64,000 bases of DNA from Actinoplanes missouriensis 431 (GCF_000284295.1 NC_017093.1:1612001-1676000); one strand, 5' to 3'. Shown: positions 27,803 to 37,533, counted from the first letter of the stretch. The notes: generated by a model not told the origin, from the sequence alone. Numbers and translations: made by a program.

Positions 27803-28906
27803 ATGAGCCAGCTGCGGTCGGTCGTGCTCGCCGGAGGAGGCACCGGTGGTCACATCTATCCGCTGCTCGCCTTCGCCGACGCGTTACGACGCCACTTCCC
27901 GCAGATCCGGATCACGACGCTGGGCAGCCCGAAGGGCATGGAGAACCAGCTGATCCCGGCAGCCGGGTACGACCTGCGCGTCATCCCGGCGTTCCAGCTG
28001 CCCCGGGCGCTCAACCTGGACCTGCTGCGCACGCCGGACCGGATGTACAAGTCGGCCGCCGCGGCCGGTGAGATCATCGACGAGGTGCAGGCCGAGGTGG
28101 TGGTCGGCTTCGGTGGCTACGTGTCGGTCCCGGCCTACCTCGCGGCCTGGCGCCGTGAGCTGCCGATCGTGATCCACGAGGTCAACGTGCCGGCGGGTGT
28201 CGCGAACCGGATGGGCATGAAGTTCACCAAGCGGGTCGCGGTGGGTTTCCCGCACCAGCTGGAGCAGGCCGAGTCGCTGCGCAACGCCCGGCTCGTCGGC
28301 GTGCCGCTGCGCACCGGCATCACCCACATGGACCGGCCGGCGCTGCGCCCGCAGGCCCTGTACCACTTCGGCCTCCGCCCGGACCTGCCGGTGCTCTTCG
28401 TCTCCGGCGGCTCGTCCGGGGCGCGGACCATCAACCTGGCGGTCGCCGCGGCGGCGAAACGGCTCGCGCACGCCGGCATCCAGGTGCTGCACGTGCAGGG
28501 TGGCCGCAACGACCCGTTCGAGGTGCCGCACGACCTGCCGGTGCCGTACGTCGTGGTGCCGTATCTGTCCGAGATGGAGCTCGGCTATGCGGCCGCGGAC
28601 CTGATGCTCTGCCGGGGCGGGGCGATCACGGTGGCGGAGACCACGGCGCTCGGCATGCCGGCGATCTACGTGCCGTACCCGTTCAGCAACCAGGAGCAGC
28701 GCCGCAACGCGCTGCCCGTGGTGGAGTCCGGCGGCGGCCTGCTGGTGGACAACAGCGAGCTGACCCCGGACTGGATCGAACGCAACATCATCCCCCTGGC
28801 CCGGGACCGGCAGCGGCTCGGCCAGATGGGCGCGGCGGCGGCACAGTACGGGCGGCGGGACGGCGACGAGGCGCTGCTGCGCTACGTCCTCGAAGCGGTG
28901 AGCTGA
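27803..28906 (+). CDS. murG: UDP-GlcNAc: lipid I N-acetylglucosaminyltransferase
   Basis: A 367-aa GT28-family glycosyltransferase that converts lipid I to lipid II at the inner membrane face. The N-terminal Gly-rich loop is LAGGGTGGHIYPLLA. GGYVSVPAYLAA follows, and the UDP-GlcNAc-binding region includes VSGGSSGART, LCRGGAITVAE and PYPFSNQEQ(R)RNA. ATG 27803 is preferred, with AAGGAG six bases upstream; GTG 27800 is adjacent. Confidence 0.96.
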   Translation: MSQLRSVVLAGGGTGGHIYPLLAFADALRRHFPQIRITTLGSPKGMENQLIPAAGYDLRVIPAFQLPRALNLDLLRTPDRMYKSAAAAGEIIDEVQAEVVVGFGGYVSVPAYLAAWRRELPIVIHEVNVPAGVANRMGMKFTKRVAVGFPHQLEQAESLRNARLVGVPLRTGITHMDRPALRPQALYHFGLRPDLPVLFVSGGSSGARTINLAVAAAAKRLAHAGIQVLHVQGGRNDPFEVPHDLPVPYVVVPYLSEMELGYAAADLMLCRGGAITVAETTALGMPAIYVPYPFSNQEQRRNALPVVESGGGLLVDNSELTPDWIERNIIPLARDRQRLGQMGAAAAQYGRRDGDEALLRYVLEAVS

Positions 28907-28940
28907 GGCTTTTCATGGAGTTCGTCGAGGGAGTGGAACT

Positions 28941-30377
28941 GTGAACACGGCGGAGCTGACGCCGGCCGGTGAGTTGACCGCCGAGGACCTGGGCAGCGTG
29001 CACCTGATCGGCATCGGCGGGGTCGGCATGGCCGGCCTGGCCCGCCTCCTGCTGACCCGGGGCGTTCCGGTCTCCGGCAGCGAGCTGCGGGAGTGGCCGG
29101 CCCTGGCGGCGCTGCGGGCGCTCGGCGGCACCGTGCACATGTCGCACGTGGAGTCGAACCTGGACGGCGTCGACACGGTCGTCTACTCGACGGCCATCCC
29201 GTACGAGCACATCGAGCTCGCCGAGGCGCGCCGTCGCGGGCTGCGGGTGCTGCACCGTTCCGAGGCGCTCGCGGCGGCCATGACGAACCGGCAGAGCATC
29301 GCGATCGCCGGCACCCACGGCAAGACCACCACCACCTCGATCATGACGGTGATCCTGCAGCACACCGGGCAGGACCCGTCCTTCGTGATCGGCGGCGAGA
29401 TCTCCGCGGCCGGCGCGGCCGGGCACCACGGCACCGGGCCGCACTTCGTGGTCGAGGCCGACGAGAGCGACAAGTCGTTCCTGATCTACCGGCCGCACGT
29501 CGCGATCATCACGAACATCGAGGGCGACCACCTCAACAACTGGGGCGACCTGGACTCGCTGAAGGCGGGCTTCCTGGAGTTCGGCTGCCTCGCCGACGGC
29601 TTCGTGGTGACCTGCGCGGACGGGCCGGGCACCGAGGAGCTGATCGCGGGGCTCCGGGCCGCAGGCAAGACCGTTTACACGTACGGCGAGTCGGAGAGCG
29701 CCGACCTGCGGATGAGCGACATCGTCTCGTCGACGAGCGGGGTGCGCTACCAGGCGTCGCTGGACGGCAAGCCGCTCGGCGAGATCAAGCTGGCGCTGCC
29801 CGGCAAGCACATGGGCCTGAACAGCGCGGCGACCGTGCTGACCGCGCTGAAGCTGGGCCTGCCGCTGGACAAGGTGATCGAGGCGCTGGAGTCGTTCCCG
29901 GGCGTCCGGCGGCGGTTCGAGCGCAAGGGCATCGCCGCCGGGGTGCGTGTCTACGACGAGTACGCGTACCACCCGACCTCGGTGAAGGCGGCCCTGCGGA
30001 CGCTGCGCGAGGTGGCCGGCGACGGGCGGCTGCTGGTGGTCTTCCAGCCGTACCGGGTGTACCGCACCCGGGACCTGCAGGCCGAGCTCGCCGAGGGCCT
30101 CGCGGTCGCCGACGAGGTGATCTGCATGGAGGTGTTCGGCCCGGGGGAGACCCGTGGGCCGGGGGAGGGCGGCCGGGCGCTCACCGCCGCGATCGACCTG
30201 CCGGAGGACCGCAAGGTCTTCGTGCCGGACTGGGACGACGTGCCGGCCGAGGTGGTGCGCCGCAGCCGTCCCGGCGACGTGGTGGTGACGATGGGCGCGC
30301 CGCCGATCTCGCTGATGGGTGACGAGCTGCTGGCCGCGCTCGCCGAGGCGGACCAGCTGCCGGACCTGGCCCGCTGA
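28941..30377 (+). CDS. murC: UDP-MurNAc--L-Ala ligase
   Basis: A 478-aa Mur ligase that adds L-Ala to UDP-MurNAc. The N-terminal Rossmann-like motif is HLIGIGGVGMAGLARLL, the ATP loop is IAGTHGKTTTTSI near residue 122, and VEADESDKSF and NIEGDHLNNW are in the central domain. YDEYAYHPTSVKA opens the C-terminal domain. It starts at GTG 28941 after GAGGGAG. The encoded MurC-MurE-MurF set lacks MurD in this cluster. Confidence 0.96.
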   Translation: MNTAELTPAGELTAEDLGSVHLIGIGGVGMAGLARLLLTRGVPVSGSELREWPALAALRALGGTVHMSHVESNLDGVDTVVYSTAIPYEHIELAEARRRGLRVLHRSEALAAAMTNRQSIAIAGTHGKTTTTSIMTVILQHTGQDPSFVIGGEISAAGAAGHHGTGPHFVVEADESDKSFLIYRPHVAIITNIEGDHLNNWGDLDSLKAGFLEFGCLADGFVVTCADGPGTEELIAGLRAAGKTVYTYGESESADLRMSDIVSSTSGVRYQASLDGKPLGEIKLALPGKHMGLNSAATVLTALKLGLPLDKVIEALESFPGVRRRFERKGIAAGVRVYDEYAYHPTSVKAALRTLREVAGDGRLLVVFQPYRVYRTRDLQAELAEGLAVADEVICMEVFGPGETRGPGEGGRALTAAIDLPEDRKVFVPDWDDVPAEVVRRSRPGDVVVTMGAPPISLMGDELLAALAEADQLPDLAR

Positions 30378-30379
30378 CC

Positions 30380-31147
30380 ATGGCCGGCGCAGGCTCGCGG
30401 AACTGGCGGCTGGTCCGGGCCGACCCGGACGCCGTGCCGCCGTCGGCCCGCCGGTTCATGGCCCGGGCCCGGCAGCGCAAGCTGCGGGCCGCGCTGCCGT
30501 GGCTGATCGCCGCCGGGGTGCTGCTGGTCGCCGGCCTGCTGGTCTGGGTGGTCTACGGGACCTCGGTGCTGGGTGTCCGCACCGTCGAGGTGGTCGGCGC
30601 CGAGCTGCTCAGCCAGGAGCAGGTGCGCGCGGCTGCCGCGATCCCGGCGGATCAGCCGCTGGCCCGGGTCGACCTGGGGGCCGCGCGCGGCCGGGTGCGC
30701 GAGCTGCCGGCCGTGGACCGGGTGGTGGTCAGCCGCAGCTGGCCGTCGACCGTGGTGATCGAGGTGGTGGAGCGGACCGCGATCGCGGCGGTGCCGGCCC
30801 GGCAGGGTTTCATCCTGATCGACGACGACGGTGTGCCGTTCCGGGCGGTCGCCGAGCAGCCGGCCGGGCTGCCGCTGGCCCGCCTCGCCAAACCCGGCCC
30901 GCTGGACGAGAACACCGAGTCGGCGCTGACGGTGCTGGAGTCGCTCAGTGACGAACTTCGCAAACAAGTCGTCGCGGTGGCCGTCCCCTCGCCGGTGAAG
31001 ATCCGGTTGGAGTTGCGGAAGGGTCGTGTCGTCATCTGGGGCGACGACACCAAGAGCGGCGAGAAGAGCAAGGTGGCCACCGAGCTGCTGAGCCAGAAGG
31101 GCGACGAGATCGATGTGAGCGCCCCGACGGTCGTGACGATCAGGTAA
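30380..31147 (+). CDS. ftsQ: Divisome protein FtsQ
   Basis: A 255-aa bitopic protein with a basic cytoplasmic N-terminus and one membrane helix (about 38-60, LPWLIAAGVLLVAGLLVWVV). A POTRA domain begins at GVRTVEVVGAELLSQEQV, and an FtsQ/DivIB beta domain follows with WPSTVVIEVVERTAIAAV. It scaffolds FtsL/FtsB-type partners at the septum. It begins 2 nt after murC, so coupling is likely although no strong Shine-Dalgarno is visible. Confidence 0.9.
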   Translation: MAGAGSRNWRLVRADPDAVPPSARRFMARARQRKLRAALPWLIAAGVLLVAGLLVWVVYGTSVLGVRTVEVVGAELLSQEQVRAAAAIPADQPLARVDLGAARGRVRELPAVDRVVVSRSWPSTVVIEVVERTAIAAVPARQGFILIDDDGVPFRAVAEQPAGLPLARLAKPGPLDENTESALTVLESLSDELRKQVVAVAVPSPVKIRLELRKGRVVIWGDDTKSGEKSKVATELLSQKGDEIDVSAPTVVTIR

Positions 31148-31304
31148 ATAATCGTTTTAAACGGACAAGCGGCGCAAACGTCATGAACTGACTAAGGTTA
31201 CGGGTGAGTCGGATACTCGCCACGTAAGCGGCGGGCGACACGCCGCCCGGGGTCTTTGGTCGCAGCAGATGTATTGCTTACGTTGCGTCGAGAGGTTCGA
31301 GTGG

Positions 31305-31333
31305 TTGACATAACTCTGAACCTCTAGTAGAGG
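31305..31333 (+). promoter_or_regulatory. Candidate ftsZ promoter
   Basis: TTGACA (31305-31310) is followed after 17 nt by TAGAGG (31328-31333), a perfect -35 with a weaker -10. It is embedded in an inverted repeat (GAGGTTC at about 31293, GAACCTC at 31318-31324). The predicted start would give an ftsZ leader of about 85 nt. An ftsZ-specific promoter in the ftsQ-ftsZ gap (278 nt) is common in actinomycetes. Confidence 0.5.
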
Positions 31334-31425
31334 GTGAGGGTTTCCTCGCCCTCCCTTGTACGGCAGCGGATGTCCGAAGTGCGCCGTCGACATTCGTCCA
31401 CCCTGGAAGGGAAGGCTGGAGACCG

Positions 31426-32547
31426 ATGACACCTCCACACAACTACCTGGCGGTAATCAAGGTCGTCGGTATCGGCGGCGGCGGCGTGAACGCCGTGAAC
31501 CGCATGATCGAGGTGGGACTCAAGGGCGTCGAGTTCATCGCGATCAACACCGATGCCCAGGCGCTGCTGATGAGCGACGCCGACGTGAAGCTCGACGTGG
31601 GCCGGGAACTGACGCGTGGCCTCGGCGCGGGCGCGCAGCCCGAGGTCGGCAAGAACGCCGCCGAGGACCACCGGGACGAGATCGAAGAGGTGCTCAAGGG
31701 CGCCGACATGGTCTTCGTCACCTGCGGCGAGGGCGGCGGCACCGGCACCGGTGGCGCTCCCGTCGTGGCGAACATCGCCCGCAAGCTCGGCGCGCTGACG
31801 ATCGGCGTGGTGACCCGCCCGTTCTCGTTCGAGGGCAAGCGGCGTCAGGTCCAGGCCGAGGCCGGCATCGACGAGCTGCGCAACCAGTGCGACACGCTGA
31901 TCGTGATCCCGAACGACCGGCTGCTCGCGCTCGGCGACCGCGGGATCAGCATGATGGACGCGTTCCGTCAGGCCGACCAGGTGCTGCTCTCCGGTGTGCA
32001 GGGCATCACCGACCTGATCACCACGCCGGGTCTGATCAACCTGGACTTCGCGGACGTGAAGAGCGTCATGAGCAACGCCGGCAGCGCGCTCATGGGCATC
32101 GGCAGCGCGCGCGGCGACAACCGCGCGGTCGAGGCGGCCGAGCGGGCCATCTCCAGCCCGCTGCTGGAGCAGAGCATGGACGGCGCGCGCGGCGTGCTGC
32201 TCTCCATCGCCGGCGGCTCGGACCTCGGCCTGTTCGAGATCAACGACGCGGCGCAGCTGGTCACCGACGCGGCCCACCCGGACGCGAACATCATCTTCGG
32301 CGCCGTGATCGACGACGCGCTCGGCGACGAGGTGCGGGTCACCGTGATCGCCGCGGGCTTCGACGGGGGAACGCCGTCGTACAAGCCGGCCGAGCCGGTG
32401 CGCAAGGTGGTGCCGCAGCCCACCACGCCGCCGGCCAGCACGCCGGTGACCCCGCCGCCGGTCCAGCCGGCCGCGACCACCCCGCCGCCGCGCCGGGTGC
32501 TCTTCGACGACGTGGACGTGCCGGACTTCCTGAAGAACGGCTCCTGA
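31426..32547 (+). CDS. ftsZ: Cell division GTPase FtsZ
   Basis: A 373-aa tubulin-like GTPase that forms the Z-ring. It has the N-terminal [17 protein letters not shown], the tubulin signature [11 protein letters not shown] near residue 105, and the T7-loop region [12 protein letters not shown] Pro/Thr-rich linker ends in the conserved C-terminal peptide [11 protein letters not shown], which binds SepF and other partners. The ATG has GGAG a few bases upstream. Its own gap and promoter precede it. Confidence 0.98.
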   Translation: MTPPHNYLAVIKVVGIGGGGVNAVNRMIEVGLKGVEFIAINTDAQALLMSDADVKLDVGRELTRGLGAGAQPEVGKNAAEDHRDEIEEVLKGADMVFVTCGEGGGTGTGGAPVVANIARKLGALTIGVVTRPFSFEGKRRQVQAEAGIDELRNQCDTLIVIPNDRLLALGDRGISMMDAFRQADQVLLSGVQGITDLITTPGLINLDFADVKSVMSNAGSALMGIGSARGDNRAVEAAERAISSPLLEQSMDGARGVLLSIAGGSDLGLFEINDAAQLVTDAAHPDANIIFGAVIDDALGDEVRVTVIAAGFDGGTPSYKPAEPVRKVVPQPTTPPASTPVTPPPVQPAATTPPPRRVLFDDVDVPDFLKNGS

Positions 32548-32556
32548 GCACTGCTG

Positions 32557-33267
32557 ATGGAACATGATGGAGGGCGGCGGGCCGAGCTCGCCGCCAATCT
32601 TGTCGAGGTACGGGGCCGGATCGCGCGAGCCTGTGAGGCCGCCGGCCGGCCGGTGGACAGCGTCACCCTGACCGCGGTGACCAAGACGTATCCGGCGAGC
32701 GACGTGGTGCTGCTCGCCGGGCTCGGCGTCACCGACGTCGGGGAGAACAAGGACCAGGAGGCGGCCGCCAAGGCCGCCGCGGTCTCCGCCGAGGGCGTGC
32801 GGCTGCGCTGGCATTTCGTCGGCCAGCTGCAGCGCAACAAGGCAAAATCGGTGATCAGGTACGCCGACGTGGTCGAATCTGTCGACTCGGAGCGCCTGGC
32901 CGTCGCGTTGGGACGGGCCGCCGAGGATCGCGAGACCCCTCTGGACGTGTTGATCCAGATCAGCATCGACGGCGATCCCGCGCGCGGCGGTGTGGTTGAA
33001 GATGATCTTTGGCGGGTATCCGACACGGTGACCTCATCGGACGGTCTCCGGCTGGCCGGCGTCATGGCTGTGGCGCCGCTGGGCTGGGAGGCGGATCGCG
33101 CGTTCGAGCGGCTCGCCGTGCTGGCGGGGCGTTTGACCGCGCGTCATCCGGGCGCCACGACGGTCTCCGCGGGCATGAGCGGGGATCTCGAGGCGGCCGT
33201 CCGGCACGGTGCGACACACGTACGGATCGGTACATCTTTACTCGGGATGCGAAACTCGCTGCGGTAG
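32557..33267 (+). CDS. YggS-family PLP homeostasis protein
   Basis: A 236-aa PLPBP/YggS protein (fold type III alanine-racemase-like barrel, non-catalytic) involved in pyridoxal-phosphate homeostasis. The PLP lysine lies in [13 protein letters not shown] near residue 38. [13 protein letters not shown] and the C-terminal [20 protein letters not shown] are diagnostic. It starts 9 nt after ftsZ. In many actinobacteria a YfiH/PgeF (laccase-domain) gene sits between these two; here it does not. Confidence 0.94.
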   Translation: MEHDGGRRAELAANLVEVRGRIARACEAAGRPVDSVTLTAVTKTYPASDVVLLAGLGVTDVGENKDQEAAAKAAAVSAEGVRLRWHFVGQLQRNKAKSVIRYADVVESVDSERLAVALGRAAEDRETPLDVLIQISIDGDPARGGVVEDDLWRVSDTVTSSDGLRLAGVMAVAPLGWEADRAFERLAVLAGRLTARHPGATTVSAGMSGDLEAAVRHGATHVRIGTSLLGMRNSLR

Positions 33268-33460
33268 CCTTGCGCCGGGCAGCAAACTACACAGGTGTTG
33301 TTTTGCGCGACGGATTCCCGCCACGGTGGCCGCCGCGTCCGACGACGCAGCGTCGCGGCGAGTCGTGGGTCCGAATCGGATCCGTGTGTTCGGCTCGCAC
33401 AAGGGGGGACGCGGCACGCCAAGGGGGCGCGGGCCGCACAGCGGACACGGAGGTGGGGGC

Positions 33461-34189
33461 ATGAGCGCGTTGCGTAAGGCCGGCGTCTGGCTCGGCCTCG
33501 TCGAGGAAGACGACGAGCGCGGGTACGACGACCGCGGCTACCGGGAGAGCTCCTACCGTGACCGCGACCGTGACCGGGATCGTGACCGCGGACGCGAGCG
33601 GGACCGGGAGCGCTACTCCAGCGATCGGTACGCCGACGAGTTCGCCGAGGACGACGACGAGGACGAGCGCGCCGTTCCCCGCGCGCGGTCCGACCGCAGC
33701 CGGCTCGACCGGGTCTCCGCGGCCCGCGCCGACCTGGACCGGGAGGAGAGCGAGCGCCTCGATCGGGCGAGCGTGCGCTCCATCACCCGTCCGCAGCCGG
33801 CGCCCGAGCAGAGCAACGCCCTGAGCTACTCGACCCGGGAGAACCTGGCGCTCAAGCCGCAGCCGCAGGCTCAGCCCCAGGTGCAGCCGCGTCCGGTGGA
33901 GGAGGAGCAGCGTTACCAGATCACCACGCTGCACCCCACCACGTACCGGGAGGCCCGCACGATCGGCGAGCATTTCCGCGACGGTGTGCCGGTAATCATC
34001 AATCTCACCGAGATGGATGAATCCGACGCCCGCCGGCTCGTCGACTTCGCCGCCGGGCTGGCGTTTGGCCTGCGGGGTACGATCGAGCGCGTGACCAACC
34101 GGGTTTTCCTGCTCTCACCGGCGAATGTCCAGGTCACCGCGGAGGACAAGGCCAAAATCGCTGAGGGCGGCTTCTTCACTCAGAGTTGA
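33461..34189 (+). CDS. sepF: Cell division protein SepF
   Basis: A 242-aa protein. The N-terminal amphipathic membrane-targeting helix is [17 protein letters not shown], followed by a long disordered charged linker with Arg-Asp/Arg-Glu dipeptide runs (about 30-60). The C-terminal SepF domain is at about 155-242 ([37 protein letters not shown]). SepF anchors FtsZ to the membrane where FtsA is absent. ATG 33461 has a near-perfect GGAGGT upstream; the longer frame from 33209 is not supported. Confidence 0.94.
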   Translation: MSALRKAGVWLGLVEEDDERGYDDRGYRESSYRDRDRDRDRDRGRERDRERYSSDRYADEFAEDDDEDERAVPRARSDRSRLDRVSAARADLDREESERLDRASVRSITRPQPAPEQSNALSYSTRENLALKPQPQAQPQVQPRPVEEEQRYQITTLHPTTYREARTIGEHFRDGVPVIINLTEMDESDARRLVDFAAGLAFGLRGTIERVTNRVFLLSPANVQVTAEDKAKIAEGGFFTQS

Positions 34190-34212
34190 CCCGAACGAGG
34201 GATCCGCCGAAC

Positions 34213-34518
34213 GTGCTGTCGATCGTGTTCCAGATTCTCTATGTCGTGCTGTACCTCCTCTACATGGTGCTGCTGGCCAGGTTCGTGCTGGGTGCGGTGC
34301 TCCAGTACGGACGGCGCTGGCAGCCCAGCCGGGGTGCCTCGGCCGGACTCGAATCGGTGTGGAGCGTCACGGATCCGCCCCTTAAGGCGTTGAGGCGTGT
34401 GATCCCACCGCTGCGCATTGGTAACGTGAGTTTGGACCTGGCTTCCATCGTGCTGCTGGTTATCCTGTTCGTGCTCATGGAGTTCGTGCTACGTCCACTG
34501 ATCATCAGTTACAGCTAG
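34213..34518 (+). CDS. YggT-family membrane protein
   Basis: About 101 aa with two membrane segments (about 4-27 and 75-98) flanking a short soluble stretch with the family block [17 protein letters not shown]. YggT proteins are linked to division and osmotic tolerance, but their biochemical role is unknown. GTG 34213 is preferred over an upstream TTG at 34186 because GAGGGAT lies at about 34196. It sits between sepF and divIVA, the standard actinobacterial position. Confidence 0.88.
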   Translation: MLSIVFQILYVVLYLLYMVLLARFVLGAVLQYGRRWQPSRGASAGLESVWSVTDPPLKALRRVIPPLRIGNVSLDLASIVLLVILFVLMEFVLRPLIISYS

Positions 34519-34561
34519 ACAGCAGCCCCAACCGCGGCCGCGACTGACCCGAGGAGTTTCG

Positions 34562-35374
34562 ATGCCGCTGACCCCGGCCGACGTTCATAACGTCGCCTTC
34601 AAGAAGCCCCCGATCGGCAAGCGGGGGTATGACGAGGAGGAGGTCGACGCTTTCCTTGACGAGGTGGAGCGCGAACTCGCCCGTCTTATCGAGGAGAACA
34701 ACGAGCTGCGCGCCCAGGTGGAGCGCGGCGGCCGGGGTGGCGCACCAGCCGTCCCGGGTGCCGACCCCCGCCTCGCGGCCGAGCTCAACGACCTGAAAGC
34801 CCAGCTCGACCGGGTGCAGCGGGACAAGTCGGCGGCCGAGCAGGCCGCGCGTCAGATGCAGGCCGAGCTGGAGCAGGTCCGCGCGCAGGGCCCCGGCCCC
34901 GGCGCCGGCCAGAGCGCGGCCGACGGCGAGCAGCAGGCGCTGCGGGTGCTCATGATGGCCCAGCGCACGGCTGACGACCACGTGGCGGACGCCCGCCGCG
35001 AGGCCGACAAACTCCTCTCCGACGCCCGTTCCAAGGCCGAAGAGGTCACCCGTGAGGCCCGGGCCAAGGCCGACGCCCTCGAGCGCGACGCGCGTCAGCG
35101 GCACCAGGAGGCCATGGGCGGCCTGGACGCCAAGCGGACCGCGCTGCAGAAGCACATCGAGGAGCTGAAGCAGTTCGAGCGGGAGTACCGCACCCGCCTG
35201 AAGGCGTACCTGGAGAGCCAGCTGCGTGACCTGGACGGTCGTGGTCAGGGCCTGGAGGCCGAGCTGACCAGGGCCGACGCCAGCCGCGCGGTGGGCGGTT
35301 CCGGCGGCCTCGCCGCTGCGGGCCTCGCCGGGTCGTACGGCGGCCGGACCAACTCCATCGAATCGGGTCGCTGA
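34562..35374 (+). CDS. divIVA: Polar growth/division coiled-coil protein DivIVA (Wag31)
   Basis: A 270-aa protein. The N-terminal DivIVA lipid-binding domain is at 1-60 ([27 protein letters not shown], then [19 protein letters not shown]). A Gly/Pro/Ala linker follows, then a long coiled coil (about 75-230) with [16 protein letters not shown]. DivIVA marks poles and organises apical growth in actinobacteria. A good GAGGAG precedes the ATG. The gene closes the conserved sepF-yggT-divIVA trio. Confidence 0.95.
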   Translation: MPLTPADVHNVAFKKPPIGKRGYDEEEVDAFLDEVERELARLIEENNELRAQVERGGRGGAPAVPGADPRLAAELNDLKAQLDRVQRDKSAAEQAARQMQAELEQVRAQGPGPGAGQSAADGEQQALRVLMMAQRTADDHVADARREADKLLSDARSKAEEVTREARAKADALERDARQRHQEAMGGLDAKRTALQKHIEELKQFEREYRTRLKAYLESQLRDLDGRGQGLEAELTRADASRAVGGSGGLAAAGLAGSYGGRTNSIESGR

Positions 35375-35427
35375 CCGGCAGCCCCCGGCACCGCGATCGA
35401 GAAACCGTACCGCGACGAGGATGAGCC

Positions 35428-36831
35428 ATGATCGTTGCTAGTCTCCTGCTCATCCCCGTCGCGGTGGTGTTTCTCGCGCTCGGTCTGATCAACGGATCGA
35501 GCAACCTTCTGATAGCCGCGATCGTGGTCAGCCTGCTGGTCTCGGTCGCACTGGTCCTCGGTGCGCGCCAGGCCGCGGCTCGCCGCAGCACGGCCCAGCG
35601 GGAACCCGCCCGCGAGCCCTTCCCCGAGGATCCTTTCCGGGAAGAGCCCTTCCCGGAGGAGCCGGTCCGCGAGGCGCCGCCCCGCAGCCGCCGCCCGGAA
35701 CCGGAAACGCCGCAATACGCGGACTCCGCTGAATATTCCGAGTCGGCCGCCTACTCCGACTCCACGCAGTACGCCGCGTCCGCGCAGTACGCCGGGGGTG
35801 AGGACTCCTCGGATCCCTACGCCGGAAATTCTGCCCCGGCCGGGACGGCGTTCGCAGCCGAATCCGACTTCGCCGATCAGGTCGGCGCCGCTACGCCAGC
35901 CGATCGGTACCCGGGTGATCGGTACCCGGATGATCGCGCTCCGGGCGATCGGGCTCGGGATGACCGGCTGGCGGATGATCGGCCCTCAGATGACCGGCTC
36001 TTGGATGACCGGCTCTCGGATGATGATGAGCCCGATCTGGCCGATATGTCGGATGCTGACCGGGCCCGGTGGGCCGGGGAGCGGGACGCGGCGGAGCATT
36101 TCGCGGCGGAGCGCGGCGGCGTTTCGTCCCCTGCAGCAGACTATGCCGAATCCGACTCGGCCTCTGAATTCGACGGTCTCCGATCCGCGCCGGCCGGCGC
36201 GGACTACGACCACGCCTCCTCCACGATCGACGCCTCCCGTGCGCCGGAGTCCGATGACCCGTCGTGGCGGCGCCCGGCTGAGGCCGCAGCGGCCGCCGAC
36301 GCCGCGCGGGACGCGGATGTGACGCGGGGCACGGATGACCCGAGCGGGCCGGATCTCACGCACCGCTCGGATGACCCGCGCGCCTCGGATGGCCTGCGCG
36401 GCTCGGATGGCCTGCGTGGTTCGGATGGCCTGCGTGGTTCGGATGGCCTGCGTGGTTCGGATGGCCTGCGTGGTTCGGATGGCCTGCGTGGTTCGGATGG
36501 CCTGCGTGGTTCGGATGGCCTGCGTGGTTCGGATGCGGTTCCGCCGGTGGATGCCGCTGCGGACGAGTTCGGCGAGCCGGATGACGACGATCCGGACGAC
36601 GAGCCGCTGCCGCAGTCGGTGCGGCCGGCCGACGCGGTCCTGGTGGCCCGGCTCGACGCCGAGGTGCTGGTGGTCGACGGGCGTCCGCGCTACCACATGG
36701 CGGACTGCCCGCACCTGGTCGGCCGGCTGACCGAGCCGCTGCCGGCGAACGAGGCGGTCGAGCTCGGCTTCAGCCCGTGCGGCCTGTGCCGGCCGGTGGA
36801 CCGGCTGGTCGCCGCGGTCGCCCGGCACTGA
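35428..36831 (+). CDS. Membrane-anchored acidic repeat protein with a C-terminal zinc-knuckle-like motif
   Basis: A 467-aa protein I do not recognise by name. Residues 1-48 form two close membrane helices (IVASLLLIPVAVVFLALGLI and AAIVVSLLVSVALVLG). About 370 residues of acidic, low-complexity, probably disordered sequence follow. It includes DR/DD-rich repeats (DRYPGDRYPDDRAPGDR) and eight GLRGSD hexapeptides. The C-terminus has His423, Cys427, Cys451 and Cys454 (YHMADCPHL and GFSPCGLCRP), a pattern resembling small metal-binding modules found at protein ends. It lies directly after divIVA, so a role in polar growth or division is plausible but unproven. Confidence 0.75.
   Translation: MIVASLLLIPVAVVFLALGLINGSSNLLIAAIVVSLLVSVALVLGARQAAARRSTAQREPAREPFPEDPFREEPFPEEPVREAPPRSRRPEPETPQYADSAEYSESAAYSDSTQYAASAQYAGGEDSSDPYAGNSAPAGTAFAAESDFADQVGAATPADRYPGDRYPDDRAPGDRARDDRLADDRPSDDRLLDDRLSDDDEPDLADMSDADRARWAGERDAAEHFAAERGGVSSPAADYAESDSASEFDGLRSAPAGADYDHASSTIDASRAPESDDPSWRRPAEAAAAADAARDADVTRGTDDPSGPDLTHRSDDPRASDGLRGSDGLRGSDGLRGSDGLRGSDGLRGSDGLRGSDGLRGSDGLRGSDAVPPVDAAADEFGEPDDDDPDDEPLPQSVRPADAVLVARLDAEVLVVDGRPRYHMADCPHLVGRLTEPLPANEAVELGFSPCGLCRPVDRLVAAVARH
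36391..36534. repeat. 18-bp tandem repeat, 8 copies, in frame
   Basis: GGCCTGCGTGGTTCGGAT is repeated head to tail; the first copy differs at two positions and the other seven are identical. It encodes GLRGSD x8 inside the protein above. Such identity implies recent slippage expansion and likely length variation between strains. Confidence 0.92.
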
Positions 36832-36959
36832 GCCGCCGTGAGCCCGCCGTGAGTCGCCGGGAGGCTGCGAGGAGTCGGGGCGGCCGGTGGGACGGCTCGG
36901 AACCCCGCGCCGCGGGTGGCCCCGCTGCCGGCCGGGCGGCGGGCACGGGGGATTCGGTT

Positions 36960-37226
36960 GTGGTGCGGGTTCGGCCCGGGGCGGGGCGGAACCGGGTCGG
37001 CGGGCGGTATGACGGACCGCACGGGCCGGCCTTGATCGTCGCGGTGAGCGCCCCGGCGGTCGACGGCCGGGCCACCGAGGCCGTCCGGCGGGCGCTCGCC
37101 GAGGCGCTCGGTGTGCGCCCCGCGGAGGTGGAGCTCCGGATCGGCGCGACGAGCCGGGACAAGGTGTTCACCGTCACCGCCGCGACCCGCGACTGGGAGC
37201 AGCGTCTCACCGCACTCCGTCAATAA
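36960..37226 (+). CDS. DUF167 (YggU-like) protein
   Basis: About 88 aa with the compact DUF167 alpha/beta fold pattern: VVRVRPGAGRNRVGG at the start, ALIVAVSAPAVDGRATEAVRRALAEALG, and VELRIGATSRDKVFTV. The function is unknown. GTG 36960 is chosen because GGGGGA lies seven bases upstream and the length then fits the family. GTG 36849 would give a 125-aa form with an Arg-rich extension lacking a Shine-Dalgarno. Confidence 0.75.
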   Translation: MVRVRPGAGRNRVGGRYDGPHGPALIVAVSAPAVDGRATEAVRRALAEALGVRPAEVELRIGATSRDKVFTVTAATRDWEQRLTALRQ

Positions 37227-37533
37227 CCGTTAGTAAGCGCAGCATCACCATCGGTGTATCGTCGGTTATCCGACGACCTCCTGACTCGTTTCAGCTGGTT
37301 TGTCGCCGAGCGGGTGAGATGGTGGGTTGTCGGGGCTCCTCACCTTCCGTATCCTTGCCACCCTCACGCGTGCGCGGCTGTTTCTTGCCGCGCCGTTTGT
37401 GCAGGTGGGGGAAGATCAACGGCCGGGGAATCCGTCCCGGAAGCACGGGAACAGACCAGGGGACCGCAGGGGCGTACCCCGCGGATCCTTCAGACCGCTG
37501 TCGCCGCGCGCGAGCGCGGCCGAGGGAGCGACG
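37227..37533. other. Gap between the DUF167 gene and the DksA-like gene
   Basis: About 307 nt. A perfect 7-bp hairpin, TCGTCGG-TTAT-CCGACGA, lies at 37259-37276 downstream of the DUF167 gene and may act as a terminator. The rest presumably contains the promoter for the dksA-lspA-rluD set; I cannot place it. I see no gene. Confidence 0.45.

Noticed and set aside
26293..31245. CGGCGGGCGACACGCCG shared by 26293-26309 (before ftsW) and 31229-31245 (before ftsZ)
   Set aside because: Only 17 bp, itself partly palindromic and GC-rich, so coincidence in a 64-kb high-GC window is plausible; the flanks do not match.
36391..36534. Regular 18-bp repeats as a possible CRISPR array
   Set aside because: There are no spacers, the repeats are contiguous and in frame with a protein, and no cas genes are present.
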